Shown: one piece after another, positions 37,936 through 50,245 of the stretch
How the letters are laid out: every line of letters begins with the position of its first letter
How positions within the stretch are numbered: position 1 is the stretch's first letter
Source of the DNA: Sipunculus nudus
Taxonomy: Eukaryota > Annelida > Sipuncula > Golfingiida > Sipunculidae
Assembly: GCA_026874595.1 (NCBI GenBank)
Contig: CM049314.1
Span: forward strand, 62,709,800-62,773,799
Direction: 5' to 3'
Length of the DNA stretch: 64,000 bases
The notes under the pieces: generated by a model
Seen by the model: the letters and a program-made list of their open reading frames with translations, nothing else
Database searches by the model: none
Told to the model about the DNA's origin: nothing
Program-made: the position numbers and the translations under genes

Positions 37936-39675
37936 CTCTTGTTTGAATTAACAAGTAACTGTTCGACTAGGCTCTAGATGGTCAATAACATGCGTGTATT
38001 AAAATGAAACAAATCCAGAAATTTTAAAATATACATTTCTTTATTATTCACACCTAGCTGAGTAGTTATTGAGGGTATTATCACGACTTTTAAGGCCTGA
38101 CCTCTATCGGCTGATTGTATAACTTCATGATGACCTTTTTGATTCAGCGGCGTTTCCAGGATACCGAGATTTAAATCCGGCGTTTGTTTATTATTCTTCA
38201 AAATTAGCATTGCGTGTTAGGCAGGAGCATCTAAGCATCTCATAATATGAAAATTTTGCCGAATAGACGCCCTTGTGTGACCTGTTGTTATGCCTGATGA
38301 TTTGGAGCGGTCTCAAACGGACGTGTCTTATCAAACCTCCAGGCAATTGTATTCTAGGAATTGCCATTTACCCTTTCATATATGCAAAACTGCTGCACTA
38401 TAACTGGATTGACCTATAAACTGTAAGCCCTTTGATGAAGCAGGCTTTCCTAGAGGATTGGAGGAGAGGCTGTAAACTACATTTAGGATCAGGACGACCT
38501 GGCGCCAGTATAAAATTGTCTAGCTTTGGCAAGCCATCTCCCTACGGCCCTGGACTATTCCTTTAGTTGGAAACTTTTTCCCCAAGTATTGCTTAGTTAA
38601 AGTAGCCGACACCGGGCTCAGGTGGTTGATTTCACCAAAGGAGATACGCTTACGCTTGCATCTCATGGATTTAAGGAATTTTCCTTAGTTTATCTTTGTG
38701 ATTTGAAAGTTTTAATTTAATCAAAGACTGGCGGTATCGCTTGTTTCGGCTTGATGATATATAATTATTTCAAATTCGTACAGATCCTAACGCCCTTGTT
38801 ATGAAGAAAAGCTTTAATTTCTGTGCTTCTCTGTTTTACCGATGGGAGAAATCCTCTTCCGGCTACACACGTCTTCCCTCTCTCTGTAAATTTGGGTTCA
38901 CATATATGTCATAAATTTGTTAACCAAATTCATCCACCCTCTTCGGTTTTCAGTCAATGCAGAAATTCAACTGTTTTAAATGATAATAACATGGATTGAG
39001 ACTCCTTTTCTAAAATAGTTATCCTTCTTTTTCATTTTTTGGATGTATGCCTAGATCTAGGAAGAAAATAGGAACGTTTACATTATCGGGGACCAATAAT
39101 TCCAACCTTTCGCACCAAACTGCCTTTTGCGTTTGATCAGGAAGCTGTCAAACGGCAAGAACAGTGCTAGGATATCCATAGGCTGGTTCTCTCGGAAAAT
39201 CCGACATATCAGTACCAAAGTCAACCGTGTTGACAGGAAAACCACCCTACTTCCCCTACATGCACCTGTTTTTTTTTTATGTTCTGATTTCTTCAGGTGT
39301 GAAGTGTTTAATGAGAACGGAAATGAATAAGTATGAACAATCTTTTATCTTTTTAATGATTCGAAAAAAATCGTTGACAGTAATTTCCGCCTCAGAGCAA
39401 CCCCTTCGTTAGCACACAGAGGTTACACGGACAGGTGGGTAGCATTTTCAATGAGAAAAGCTTGTGAATATATCCTCGGAAAACGCTTCATCATCTTAGG
39501 AGAATATTTAGGAACAATTAATATAAGAATGGAGGCAAAGAAGTTATGCGACAATTATAACTGCCTATGGCGGGAGGGTCTGCGTTCATCCAAGCTTGTG
39601 TGTGTGTGTGTGTGGATGACTGTGTGTTTTATTTTATTTACTTATAATTGTAAGGTAAGCGTTAATCCCCGTTAC

Positions 39676-39708
<33 letters not shown>

Positions 39709-40177
39709 TGAATTGTTTACAAGAAAGCTCGCGCAGTTATGTACGGAATGTCATGAACGTGTCAATTTTATTTCAGAAATGGGCGTATAAAGAATCGATT
39801 AGATTTTATTGTAGATCCGGCACCAGATCCGTATTCAGGAACGAAAATTTATAAATAAAGATGCACTTATGCACTTATAAACCTGGGAATATGGGCTGGT
39901 TAAGTAAATGAAACACGTTTTTTGGAGCATCGAACCATAGTGACCTTCCACCGTTTGGAAGCTGTTGCATTCCGTAAAATGTATATTTCCAGTGATATTA
40001 TGCAGTCAGTGATCTTTGGTAACCAAGGTAAAAGGCCTTTGCCGATTTCCTCACACGAATATTATTTAATTTATTTGAAGGATTTGAAACTAGATTACCA
40101 TGAGTTTAATTGAAACAATCATTAAAATACTTATGTTTATCATATATATAATATATATTTTATAATATTATATACAT

Positions 40178-40216
<39 letters not shown>

Positions 40217-40223
40217 CAGAGAA

Positions 40224-40292
<69 letters not shown>

Positions 40293-40549
40293 ATTTTGAT
40301 ATATCCTGTCGGCGGAGAAGGTACCTTCAACTTTCATGGTTATTGTAACGTTCATAGTGAACAACAGACGTCATCTAATCAGAAGTACGTCGACGACATA
40401 TCATTATTTGTGTGACAGTGAACTCGTCAGTATGTTTGTCGATCGATCCGTTGCAGGGATTATCCGTGCAGGACCGTGTCTCCTTTCTATACTAGACTAA
40501 GTCGCTAATGACGACGCAACGGTAGACTTCCTTCTATTATATGGAATAT

Positions 40550-40585
<36 letters not shown>

Positions 40586-40684
40586 CGTGCGTGTGTGTGT
40601 ATGTATAGATGGGACTAAAATACACAGCAAAGTCGGAACATCTGTCTGTCTCTCCTTTTCTCTGTCTGTCTCTCTCTTTCTTTA

Positions 40685-40722
<38 letters not shown>

Positions 40723-40743
40723 TATATGTATGTATGTATGTAT

Positions 40744-40828
40744 GTTAAGGTAAGTAATAGACCTGAGTCACTACCGCCGTTTTCGCTTCATCGGCTCATC
40801 AGATCTCATCAGTCATCTGTTACTTAAC
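40744..40828 (-). ncRNA. Degenerate hammerhead-like fold at the end of copy C
   Basis: On the minus strand CTGATGA (40802-40796) is followed by a minimal GC/GC stem, then GAAA (40784-40781), then ACGGCGGTA. The strands outside pair as AAGTAA (40825-40820) with TTACTT (40757-40752), plus AGA/TCT and TGAG/CTCA inside. There is one extra A after GAAA, stem II is only two pairs, and stem I is interrupted, so activity is doubtful. Its position just past the (CT)n-(TA)n tract matches that of the good hammerhead beside copy A. Confidence 0.35.
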
Positions 40829-41030
40829 ACAGAGCGCTGTGTGACCGCGGGAGAAAGACGGCATTTCCACACACACACAAACACAAGTTGAAGCTTCAGA
40901 TATAGCCAAGACAATTTCGAATCAGACAGAATGACTTTGTCATTGACATATTATAATCACACGAGCACCCTCATCAGACACATACACACATACCCTCTCT
41001 CTCTCTCTCACACACACACACATATATATA

Positions 41031-42340
41031 CAGTGAAACCTGTCTCAAGCGGACAGTCAAGGGACTCAATCATTTTGTCCTTAATAGTGAGGTGTCCTTA
41101 TTAGACAGGTTGACCTTGGTTGATAACTGAGGGATTTTAAATAAAGACAACGAACAACTGCAAGAACGTGTTTATTGTATTATATTAGGTTTCACGTACA
41201 TGTACAACATATTCATGCGTACGTCATACATCCAACAGTCATATACAAACTGTGATTATATTAACTTATCTCAAGTAGTAAACAATATGAGGAGAAAAGT
41301 TTATCAAATCATCCGTAATAACAATGTCCATAAATTCTTCTGCAAGTGCGCGTACGCTCTTTTTCGCGGATTCACTCAGTCCAATAAGCTCGACTTTTTC
41401 AGGTAGCGTAAGCTCCCGCCTGAAGTACGCGTGGTGCCACCTGGCGGCATTGTCTAAACTATCCTGTTCAGCTGCCCCTATGAGATAATCTCAAAGATAA
41501 TGACAACGTATAATGCGAAGATTGTAATGGCTACGAACCTGGGAACATTCGTTTTTTTATATGTGAATGTAGCTTTAGTCTTACTAAACTTTCTTTGATG
41601 ATGGTTGTTTGGTTTGTTTTGCTTTGATGTTGATGGCACCCGAGATTAAACGAACCCCGAGGAAGCTTGTGCACGGCGGCACGATACGTGTAACTACGGA
41701 GCGAGCACATGGTTGACACTGAGCAGATCAGTTTGAGATATATTGATTTTTTAATTTATTTTTAATTTATTTATATCAAACAGCCTGCTAGAACAAAGTG
41801 GCTAGTTTACAGTTAGATATTGCGTGGTGAAATCAGGGACGCACGGGTAATCGGCAGCCGTTTAATCATTTTAATGACCCCGCGTTCGAGCAAATAATAT
41901 GCAGCTTCGCAACGTGTGAATGATAAACCGTGAAATAAAGTGACAGCATGTATACCGCTTACCCTTGCTGTGTTTATCTTTGAGCACATCACACCGTGAC
42001 ATGAACACCTACACGCATTAAGGTAACAACTGGGGATGGCTCAATCCATTGTGTTCCAGTCCCGGGAACAACAGTCACGGTGGCCTTTGATGTTGTCCGG
42101 GGCGAGTGATCAGTGTCCGCCGGAGATGGTGTATCGTGTCCGTATTTGTCAGGTTCATTTACTCTTGAATGTTAGTTTGAGTTAAAATCTGCTGTCCGTT
42201 GTCCACAGTAGTGAGGTGTCCGCCTTATGAAGGTTCCGTTTATACATAACATATAGGGAATTTTGAAGGGACTTAAATATATTGTCCGTTATAGCCAGTT
42301 GTCCGCCTGAGTGAGGTGTCCGTTAGACCAGTTTTCACTG
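41031..42340 (-). mobile_element. pogo-like DNA transposon flanked by TA, 1310 bp
   Basis: The left end is CAGTGAAACCTGTCTCAAGC. The right end is the inverted complement of CAGTGAAAACTGGTCTAACG; both continue GGACA. TA borders each side (41029-41030 and 42341-42342). A CAGT terminus with a TA duplication is typical of the pogo/Tigger branch of Tc1/mariner elements. Motifs 'GAGGTGTCC' and 'TGTCCG' recur near both ends. Coding sequence survives only as a short C-terminal stretch. A conserved AATAAA (minus strand) near 41177 suggests the original gene's polyadenylation signal. The family assignment rests on the termini. Confidence 0.75.
41262..41490 (-). pseudogene. C-terminal coding remnant inside the pogo-like element
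   Basis: Open minus-strand frame without a usable start: DYLIGAAEQDSLDNAARWHH, AYFRRELTLPEKVELIGLSE, SAKKSVRALAEEFMDIVITD, ending FSPHIVYYLR and a stop. A matching end, FSPHIVQYLR, is encoded in the truncated copy at 4626-5336. I do not recognise the domain. It is plausibly the end of the element's transposase. A stop lies immediately upstream. Confidence 0.4.
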
Positions 42341-42846
42341 TATATACTTTTAAAGGAGAGACAGAAAGAGAAAAGGGGAGAGATGGAATAGAAAAAATAA
42401 TAAAAGATCGGTAGTACTGGAGTTCGATTCCCCTTCCATGCAAAGCGGACTTTTCTGTACAGTTCACCACCATTGATTTCGTGTAATAAAATGACCCAGC
42501 ATGGTTCCTATATAATCATTTATGCTTCAGGTAAGCACCGAGGGGGTACCCATAACAGCTGTTCATTTGATGTAACCTTAAGCTTCAGGGACCGTAGAAA
42601 TTACGTGTGATGGGTAATGAATTGTCTCTTGGGAGTAATCGTACATCCAGTCCCTATGTAAAACCAACCGATTTCTGTATCCATTTCTGTTCAAAAATAG
42701 TCGTACCTTGATTAATTTCCGGGATGAATTGAGAAGTAATTTACGTCAAGGGAATGTACGGTCTGCCAGTGCAAAAAAAAGCAAGCACGGGGCTTGTATA
42801 ATATCGCAGAGAGCCCTGTAGTCGTGAAGGTGTATGTTTTATATAT

Positions 42847-42884
<38 letters not shown>

Positions 42885-43559
42885 TTATATTGATCTGGCA
42901 AGTTTAGACGCTACAACCCTGATCATAGACTCACTAATATCAGCGTACAGAATTTGCACTACGGGACATATTCCCCCACCTGTTCTCAAGGGTTTGGTTC
43001 AAAATATATTTTGTTCCCGTCATATTTTGGAAGGAATAAATCCTATAATAATCACATTTCGAGATATCCCCTTAAGTCAGATTATACTAAATTTTCCAAT
43101 TCCACAATGATCTTTAAATTCTGAAACTCATATTGAGAATATTGAGGCTTCATTTCTTCCTGAGAAGACGGCTTCCATCGGGACTCGATCCCCTAACTAT
43201 TCCTCAGCAAACATGGCCCATACAAAAAAAAAGGAGTAAGAGGATAAAATCTAAAAAAAAGTAAATAAAACGAAAAAAAATCATGAAGGTATCAACGATA
43301 GGTAATAGAAGTTTTCATAACAGACATTTAGTTCCGTTCATTACGAACAAATCGGAAATCGATCGAACATATTCTACAGAAATGCGGATGAATATGCGGC
43401 TCAAAGGTTGAGTTACCCAAAATATAAGGCCGTGTACAGACTAGGATCCCATCGTGACCAGCTATGTTCACACAGCACAACATTCAGTCATTCTTTGGTC
43501 TATAAACCAGTCTCAACGAGACCGGGTCCTTGGTCGCGCCAAACTTCGATCCAAACATA
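42341..43559. other. Intergenic DNA
   Basis: (TA)n at 42842-42885. No gene recognised. Confidence 0.4.
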
Positions 43560-44435
43560 TACGGCTTGCCGGGCATAAGCTGTGCAGTGACGTCAACTAC
43601 AAATTAACTCCCGTGACGACAAATTCTAGATTCCAACGCTGGCTTAGCATTTCTTACAGACTCAGCACCAAATTTTCATACAAATGTAAAAAAAATATGT
43701 TTTGCCAGTTTTTGTGCTGCATAACTTGTCAATGACGTCAAACTTGCATCTGCTAATCACGGTAGGTCCCTTTTCTAGATATAATGGATGCAATATAATA
43801 TCAAAACACAAATTGACCAGACTAAAAGCATCACTGCGGCATACTCCTTTGATATGATGCCGCCTTTTTTTCGTTTCAAACACCAAGGCACATGCAACAA
43901 AATCGGAAGTTTGATACATCACATGCATCTTATTGAAAAAAATAAAAAAAATATCGAAATAAATATGTTGATATTTTGCAGAGTATATCTGAAAGCAGTC
44001 CGGCATATTCTGCGTTGAGTAAGTCGAAGAATGGAAGGTAAAGGTGGGGGTTTATAGTCTGATATCACCGACGATGTCACTCATCCGACTTTACACTTTG
44101 CCTTTCTGGTCTTTCGGGCTTATTCATTCTTGTAGCTTTCCTGTTATTCGTTCTACGTTTGCCTTCCTCCCGTGACCAGTACCCATCATTCACCCCTGGG
44201 TCAAGAGAGCGCACCCTTGTGATAAAGACTTAGCCTCGGAGTCTTAGCGCACACGGCGGTCAGAACGGGACGCGCACCCACAACCTTGCGGTCACAAGTC
44301 CAGCGACCAAAACATTAGGCCACAACGCTCCACGCTAACTGTACTATACCTTTGTCTAGAGAAATTCTGTGGGTGTTTTATGGTTAATGTTACATTCAAA
44401 CTATATAACAGGCGTCATCTAATCATTTGGATATT
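43560..44435. repeat. Dispersed repeat, copy 2 (related to 26080-26640)
   Basis: Blocks matching copy 1 occur at 43585-43855 and 44352-44400. Between them lies unrelated sequence including a tRNA-like segment. At 44385-44435 a phrase 'ACATTCAAACTATATAACAG' with 'GTCATCTAATCA' also matches a piece of the A/B/C segments (for example 40348-40380). Confidence 0.45.
44255..44338 (-). repeat. tRNA-like (SINE-type) sequence
   Basis: The minus strand reads GTTGTGGCCTAATGTTTTGG, then CGCTGGACTTGTGACCGCAA, then GGTTGTGGGTGCGCGTCCCG. This matches a tRNA layout: an A-box-like TGGCCTAATG, an anticodon-arm-like 'CTGGACTTGTGACC', and a B box degraded from GGGTTCGCGTCCC. No closed acceptor stem, so I call it a SINE or pseudo-tRNA. 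Confidence 0.4.
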
Positions 44436-44897
44436 TCCGGAATTTGAGCTCTACGCTTTCCTCTGTCGGGTCAATGTCAAACAACTATGGATCGTGATCT
44501 CCCTTTTTTTGTCCCTCAAGATAAAACTATTACGTAGGTAAGAAACTTGTAATTATTTGTATATGTAAGAAGTACATTTTCTGTGATGAATATGCTGGCA
44601 GAATTATTATGATAAGTTGACTGGGCAACATTTTTGCATGTACAATATTGATATATCACTTGTTGTAATTGTATAGTGAATTATTGTGTTTAATAGAAAA
44701 TGTGAAAAAAAAAACAATCTGTATAAAAGGCTTTAGACATTTACATTCCAGCGTTTAAAAAATCAATTATAGCATTTTCTTTTAAAGTATTATGGTATCT
44801 GGTAGAATATCGCTAAAAAAACCTTTGACGACCTCCTGTGTACATATTGAAATAAACTTGAACCCGGCGCGATCAGTAGGGCCAAACCGTAACTTTT

Positions 44898-47800
44898 CAC
44901 TTGTGGTATACTGTGTGTGGTGTTACTCTGACCTTCTCTTTTGGTATCCTGTGCTAGTTGTAACTCTGACCCTCTCTTTTGGTATCCTGTGGTAGCTGTC
45001 ACTCTGCGCCCTTCATGTGGTATCCTGTGTGAGGCGGTAGTGTGAGCGTTTTACGTTGTATCCAGTGTCAGGTGTTACTTTGGGCCTCCATGGTTTTATT
45101 CTGTGTGAGGTGTTCCTCTAAGCATCCCTTGTGGTCTCCTGTGCTATTTTTCACTCTGACCCTGTCATGTGGTATCCTGTGTCAGGTGTTACTCTGAGCC
45201 TATCATGTGGTATCCTGTGTCAGGTGTTACTCTGACCCTGTCATGTGGTATCCTGTGTCAGGTGTTACTCTGAGCCTATCATGTGGTATCCTGTGTCAGA
45301 TGTTACTCTGACCCTAACATGTGGTATCCTGTGTCAGGTGTTTCTCTGACCCTATCATGTGGTATCCTGTGTCAGGTGTTACTCTGACCCTGTCATGTGG
45401 TATCCTGTGTAAGGTGTTACTCTGACCCTATCATGTGGTATCCTGTGTCAGGTGTTACTGTGAGCCTGTCATGTGGTATCCTGTGTCAGGTGTTACTATG
45501 ACCCTGTCATGTGGTATTCTGTGTCAGGTGTTACTCTGACTCTGTCATGTGGTATCCTGTGTCAGGTGTTACTCTGACCCTGTCATGTGGTATCCTGTGT
45601 CAGGTGTTACTCTGAGCCTGTCATGTGGTATCCTGTGTCAGGTGTTACTCTGACCCTGTCATAACTCCGAGCCTCTCGTGATTTTTTATGTGAGCTGTGA
45701 CAGTGGTGTCCAGTGTCAGGAGTTACACTGAGCGTACTTTGTATTATATTGCGCAAAATTTTACTCTGAGCTTCCTTTGCGGTATTTTCTGTGCGGTGTA
45801 ACCCTGAGCCTCTCGAGTGGTCTCCTATGTGAGATGTTACTCTGAGCCTCTCTCGCGGAATCCTCGGTCAGATATGACTCGCGGCCTCTCTTGAAATTTA
45901 TCCTGTATGAGGTGTTACTCGTGTTTATGGTATCCTAAGCCTCTTTTGTGGGATCATCTCTAAGGCGTCATTCTGAGCCTCTCATGTGGTATCCCGTGTT
46001 AGGTGTTACTCCAAGCCTCTCTTGTAGTATCATCTGTGGGTTTTCACTCTTAGCCTTCATGTGTTATCCCAATTAAGGTGTTACTATGAGCGTCTCTTGT
46101 GATATCCCTTGCAATAAATCACTCTTAGCCTCCCTTTTGATTCCACATATATGATATCTCGGGTAAGATGTAACTCTGAGCATCTCACGTGGTATCCCGT
46201 ATAAGGTGTAATTTTGAGCCTCTCTTCTAGTATCCTTACTGAGGAACCACTCTGAGCCTCTCATGTGGTATCCTGCCTGAGCTGGTATTTTGTGTGTTTT
46301 ACTCTCAGCGTCTCCTGTATTTCCCAGTATAAGGTTTTACTCAAATTGCATCATCTTTTAGGTGATATAGTGTTTGAGATGTTACTCTCTGAATCTCTTG
46401 TGAAATCCTGAATGTAACCGTGAGCCTCTCTTGTGGTTCCCTATGTGAGGTGTAACGCTGAGCTTCTCTTATGGTATCCTATGTGAGGTGTAACTCTGAG
46501 CCCCTCTTGTGGTATCCTATGTGAGGTGTAACTCTGATCTCTTGTGGTATCCTATGTGAGGTGTAACTCTGATATTTGTGGTATCCTATGTGAGTTGTAA
46601 CTCTGAGCCTCTCATGTTGTATCCTTTGTTAGGTGTAACTCTGATATTTGTGGTATCCTATGTGAGGTGAAACTCTAAGCCTTTCACGTGGTATCCTATG
46701 TGAGGTGTAACTCTGATCTCTAGTTGTATCCCATTTGAAGTGTAACTCTGATATTTGTGGTATCCTATGTGAGGTGAAACTCTGAACCTTTCACGTGGTA
46801 CCCTATGTGAGGTGTTACTCTGATCGCTTGTTGTAGCCTACGTGAGGTGTAACTCTGATCTCTTGTGGTATCCAATATGAGTTGTAGCTTTGATCTCATG
46901 TGGTATCCTACATGAGGTGTAACTCCGAGCCTCTCTTGTGTTATCCTATGTGAGGTATAACTCTGAGCCTCCCTTGTGGTATCCTATGTGAGGTGTACCT
47001 CTGAGCCTCTCTTGTGGTATTCTACGTGAGGTGTAACTCTGAGCCTCTCTTGTGGTATCCTATGTGAGGTGTAACTTTGATCTCTTGTGGTATCATATGT
47101 GAGGTGTAACTATGAGCCTCTCCCGTAGTATCTTATGTGAGATGTAACTCTAAGCCTCTCTCGTGGTATCCTAAGTGAGGTGTAACTCTAAGCCTCTCTC
47201 GTGGTATCCTAAGTGAGGTGTAAATCTGAGCCTCGTTGTAGAATCCTATTAGAGTTGTAACTCTGAGCCTCTCTTGTGGTATCCTACGTGAGGTGTAACT
47301 CTGAGCCTATCTTGTGGTATCCTACGTGAGGTGTTACACTGAGCCTCTCTTGTGGTATCCTACGTGAGGTGTAACTCTGAGCCTCTCTTGTGGTATCCTA
47401 CGTGAGGTGTAACTCTGAGCCTCCTTGTGGTATCCTACGTGAGGTGTAACTCTGAGCCTCTCTTGTGGTATCCTACGTGAGGTGTAACTCTGAGCCTCTC
47501 TTGTGGTATCCCACGTGAGGTGTAACTCTGAGCCTCTCTTGTGGTATCCTACGTGAGGTGTAACTCTGAGCCTCTCTTGTGGTATCCTACGTGAGGTGTA
47601 ACTCTGAGCCTCTCTTGTGGTGTCCTACGTGAGGTGTAAATTTGAGCCTCTCTTGTGGTGTCCTACGTTAGGTGTAAATTTGAGCCTCTCTTGTGGTGTC
47701 CTACGTGAGGTGTAACTCTGAGCCTCTCTTGTGGTATCCTACGTGAGGTGTAAGTCTGAGCCTCTCTTGTGGTATCCTACGTGAGGTGTAAATCTGAGCC

Positions 47801-48745
47801 TCTCTTGTGGTATCCTATGTGAGGTGTAACTCTGAGCCTCTCTTGTGGTATCCTACGTGAGGTGTAAATTTGAGCCTCTCTTGTGGTATCCTACGTGAGG
47901 TGTAACTCTGAGCCTCTCTTGTGGTATCCTACGTGAGGTGTACCTCTGAGCCTCTCTTGTGGTATCCTACGTGAGGTGAAACTCTGAGCCTCTCTTGTGG
48001 TATCCTACGTGAGGTGTAACTCTGAGCCTCTCTTGTGGTATCCTACGTGAGGTGTAACTCTGAGCCTCTCTTGTGGTATCCTACGTGAGGTGTAACTCTG
48101 AGCCTCCCTTGTGGTATCCTCAGTGAGGTGTAACTCTGAGCCTCTCTTGTGGTCTCCTACGTGAGGTGTAACTCTGAGCCTCTCTTGTGGTGTCCTACGT
48201 GAGGTGTAACTCTGAGCCTCTCTTGTGGTATCCTATGTGAGGTGTAACTCTGAGCCTCTCTTGTGGTGTCCTACGTGAGGTGTAACTCTGAGCCTGTCTT
48301 GTGGTGTCCTACGTGAGGTGTAACTCTGAGCCTGTCTTGTGGTGTCCTACGTGAGGTGTAACTATGAGCCTCTCTTGTGGTGTCCTACGTGAGGTGTAAC
48401 TATGAGCCTCTCTTGTGGTATCCTACGTGAGGTGTAACTCTGAGCCTCTCTTGTGGTATCCTACGTGAGGTGTAACTCTGAGCCTCTCTTGTGGTATCCT
48501 ACGAGAGGTGTAACTCTGAGCCTCTCTTGTGGTATCCTACGTGAGGTGTAACTCTGAGCCTCTCTTGTGGTATCCTACGTGAGGTGTAACTCTGAGCCTC
48601 TCATGTGGTATCCTATGTGAGGTGTAACTCTGAGCCTCTCTTGTGGTATCCTATGTGAGGTGTAACTCTGAGCCTCTCTTGTGGTATCCTATGTGAGATT
48701 TAACTCTGAGCCCCTTTGTGGTACCCGTGTGAGGTGTCCAATTCT
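44898..48745. repeat. 38-bp satellite-like array, about 100 units
   Basis: Canonical unit: GTGGTATCCTACGTGAGGTG, TAACTCTGAGCC, TCTCTT. Four zones are visible. 44898-45660 is a 'CCTGTGTCAGGTGTTACTCTGACCC' type ending TGTCAT. 45660-46440 is heavily diverged. 46440-47240 uses CCTATGTGAGG and contains shortened 34-35 base units ending CTGATCTCTT or CTGATATTT. 47240-48700 is highly uniform with CCTACGTGAGG. The gradient from diverged edges to a uniform block suggests recent local amplification or homogenisation. No long open frame crosses it. Confidence 0.93.
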
Positions 48746-49799
48746 CCTTCCCACAACCGTCTCCCCTTTATAACTAACAGAAAATTATCCATTTGCCTCA
48801 AATTATACTATACCCGTAATTAATTTAATGATTGAAAATTACTGTAGCTCAATTTTCATTATTAGATTTTTCATTATTCAAATTAGGTATTAAAATTTGA
48901 CAGAGAAAGCTAAAGTGCAATATCACAAATAGTCTCATTGTGATATGCACAATTATAAGATAAATTATGAAATTTGAAATCATAGACTGTTTGATGGGAT
49001 TATCTCGAAAGTTACGAGTGTGTTTTTATTTCCCTTATAAGGATGAACAAAAGTTCCTTTGTCTCCCATCCCATACACACGAGTTGGACATAGCGCCCTC
49101 TTTTCTTGTAACAAGACCCATACATTTTTGTACTAGCAGTCCGTACGTTCCCGTTGATTAAGGTGTTAATTCCTTAGCAGTGAGTTCCGAAATATGACCA
49201 CCTATGATCAGACATGTGTCAATATATGTAATTATTTTGGATTTTAGATTGTAACCGGCCATATGAGTACCTCCCGCAGACAAGTCTTTCAACATCACAC
49301 GGAGTTTACACGAACACCAAATATAAAAGTAATACATAATAAGATTTAGTATATCTATTCCACATGCGTATGTTGTGTGAATGGAGTTTTCAATCAGATC
49401 CAAGACATTGCCCTGATTTGATTGGCTGCTACACATGTGACATCGTGGACTGAATTTTATCAAAAACTCGGATCTAGTAATGCATGTTGTTTTTATTCTC
49501 TGCTAAGATTTTGGACTGACAGTGGCAGAACTATTGTGCATTTACTGAGATCTAGAATTTTATTGTCCAGGGGTATTTCCATGTGTGTGACGTCACTGTC
49601 GAACTGACAGTGCTCATTGTTGTGCCTATAGTTTTGGAACAAATCACACAACCTCATATTTGGGTGAAAAAATAGTTTTTTTTCTCCAGGAATTGGGCTT
49701 TTTTTATGAAAAAATCTATATTAATGTTTTTTCATAGGCAATTATTTTATATGATAATACAATGAGGTTTGGAAAACGTTTGCTTGATCATTATCGGAA
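48746..49799. other. Intergenic DNA
   Basis: No gene or repeat recognised. Confidence 0.4.
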
Positions 49800-50245
49800 C
49801 GATCATTAAATATATACTAGCTGCACTGGTGGTAAATACACGGCTCAAAATAATAAACATTTTCGTAATGAGCAGTCGTGGACTACATGTCACATTTTAA
49901 TACTAAGGTTTTCGCTGAGACTGCTGCCATGTGTTTTACTTACATGATACAAAAATTTCTTATGCTAACATTCCGGGGCGAAAGCGGGGGGGGGGGGGGG
50001 GGCTCAGTGGCATGTGGCCCCCCCACCTCCGGCTACGCCCCTGAATTTAATGAACGATTATTAAATATATACTAGCTGCACCCGATGTAAATACACGGCT
50101 CAAAATTATAAACATTTTTATAATGAGCTGTCGTGGACTAAATGTCACATTTTAATACTAAGGTTTTCGCTGAGACTGCTGCCATGTGTTTAGATTTCTT
50201 ATGCTAAAATTGCGGGGCGTAGGCGGGGGGAGGGGGAGGGGGGCG
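49800..50245. repeat. Tandem duplication of about 250 bp, each copy ending in a poly-G run
   Basis: Copy 1 (49803-50003) and copy 2 (50053-50240) share ATTAAATATATACTAGCTGC, 'AAATACACGGCTCAAAAT', TCACATTTTAATACTAAGG, TTTTCGCTGAGACTGCTGCC and GGGGCG followed by poly-G. Copy 2 lacks about 20 bases before the G run. After each run comes a C-rich patch; the phrase GGCTACGCCCCTG follows the first. Confidence 0.8.

Larger units (their letters stand above)
36840..41000. repeat. Dispersed 3-4 kb segment, copy C
   Basis: The longest copy. Its left part (36840-37262) matches copy A only. Then a MITE is inserted (37263-37927). From 37936 it matches A again, and from 38020 both A and B. The end contains (TA)n-(GA)n at 40190-40290, (TA)n(TG)n at 40551-40610 and (CT)n-(TA)n at 40640-40744. 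It also shares AGCTTCAGATATAGCCAAGA (40895) with B. It abuts the receptor pseudogene on the left and the pogo-like element on the right. Confidence 0.75.

Noticed and set aside
44898-48745. Possible regularly spaced CRISPR-type array
   Set aside because: Continuous 38-base tandem units without unique spacers; a minisatellite.
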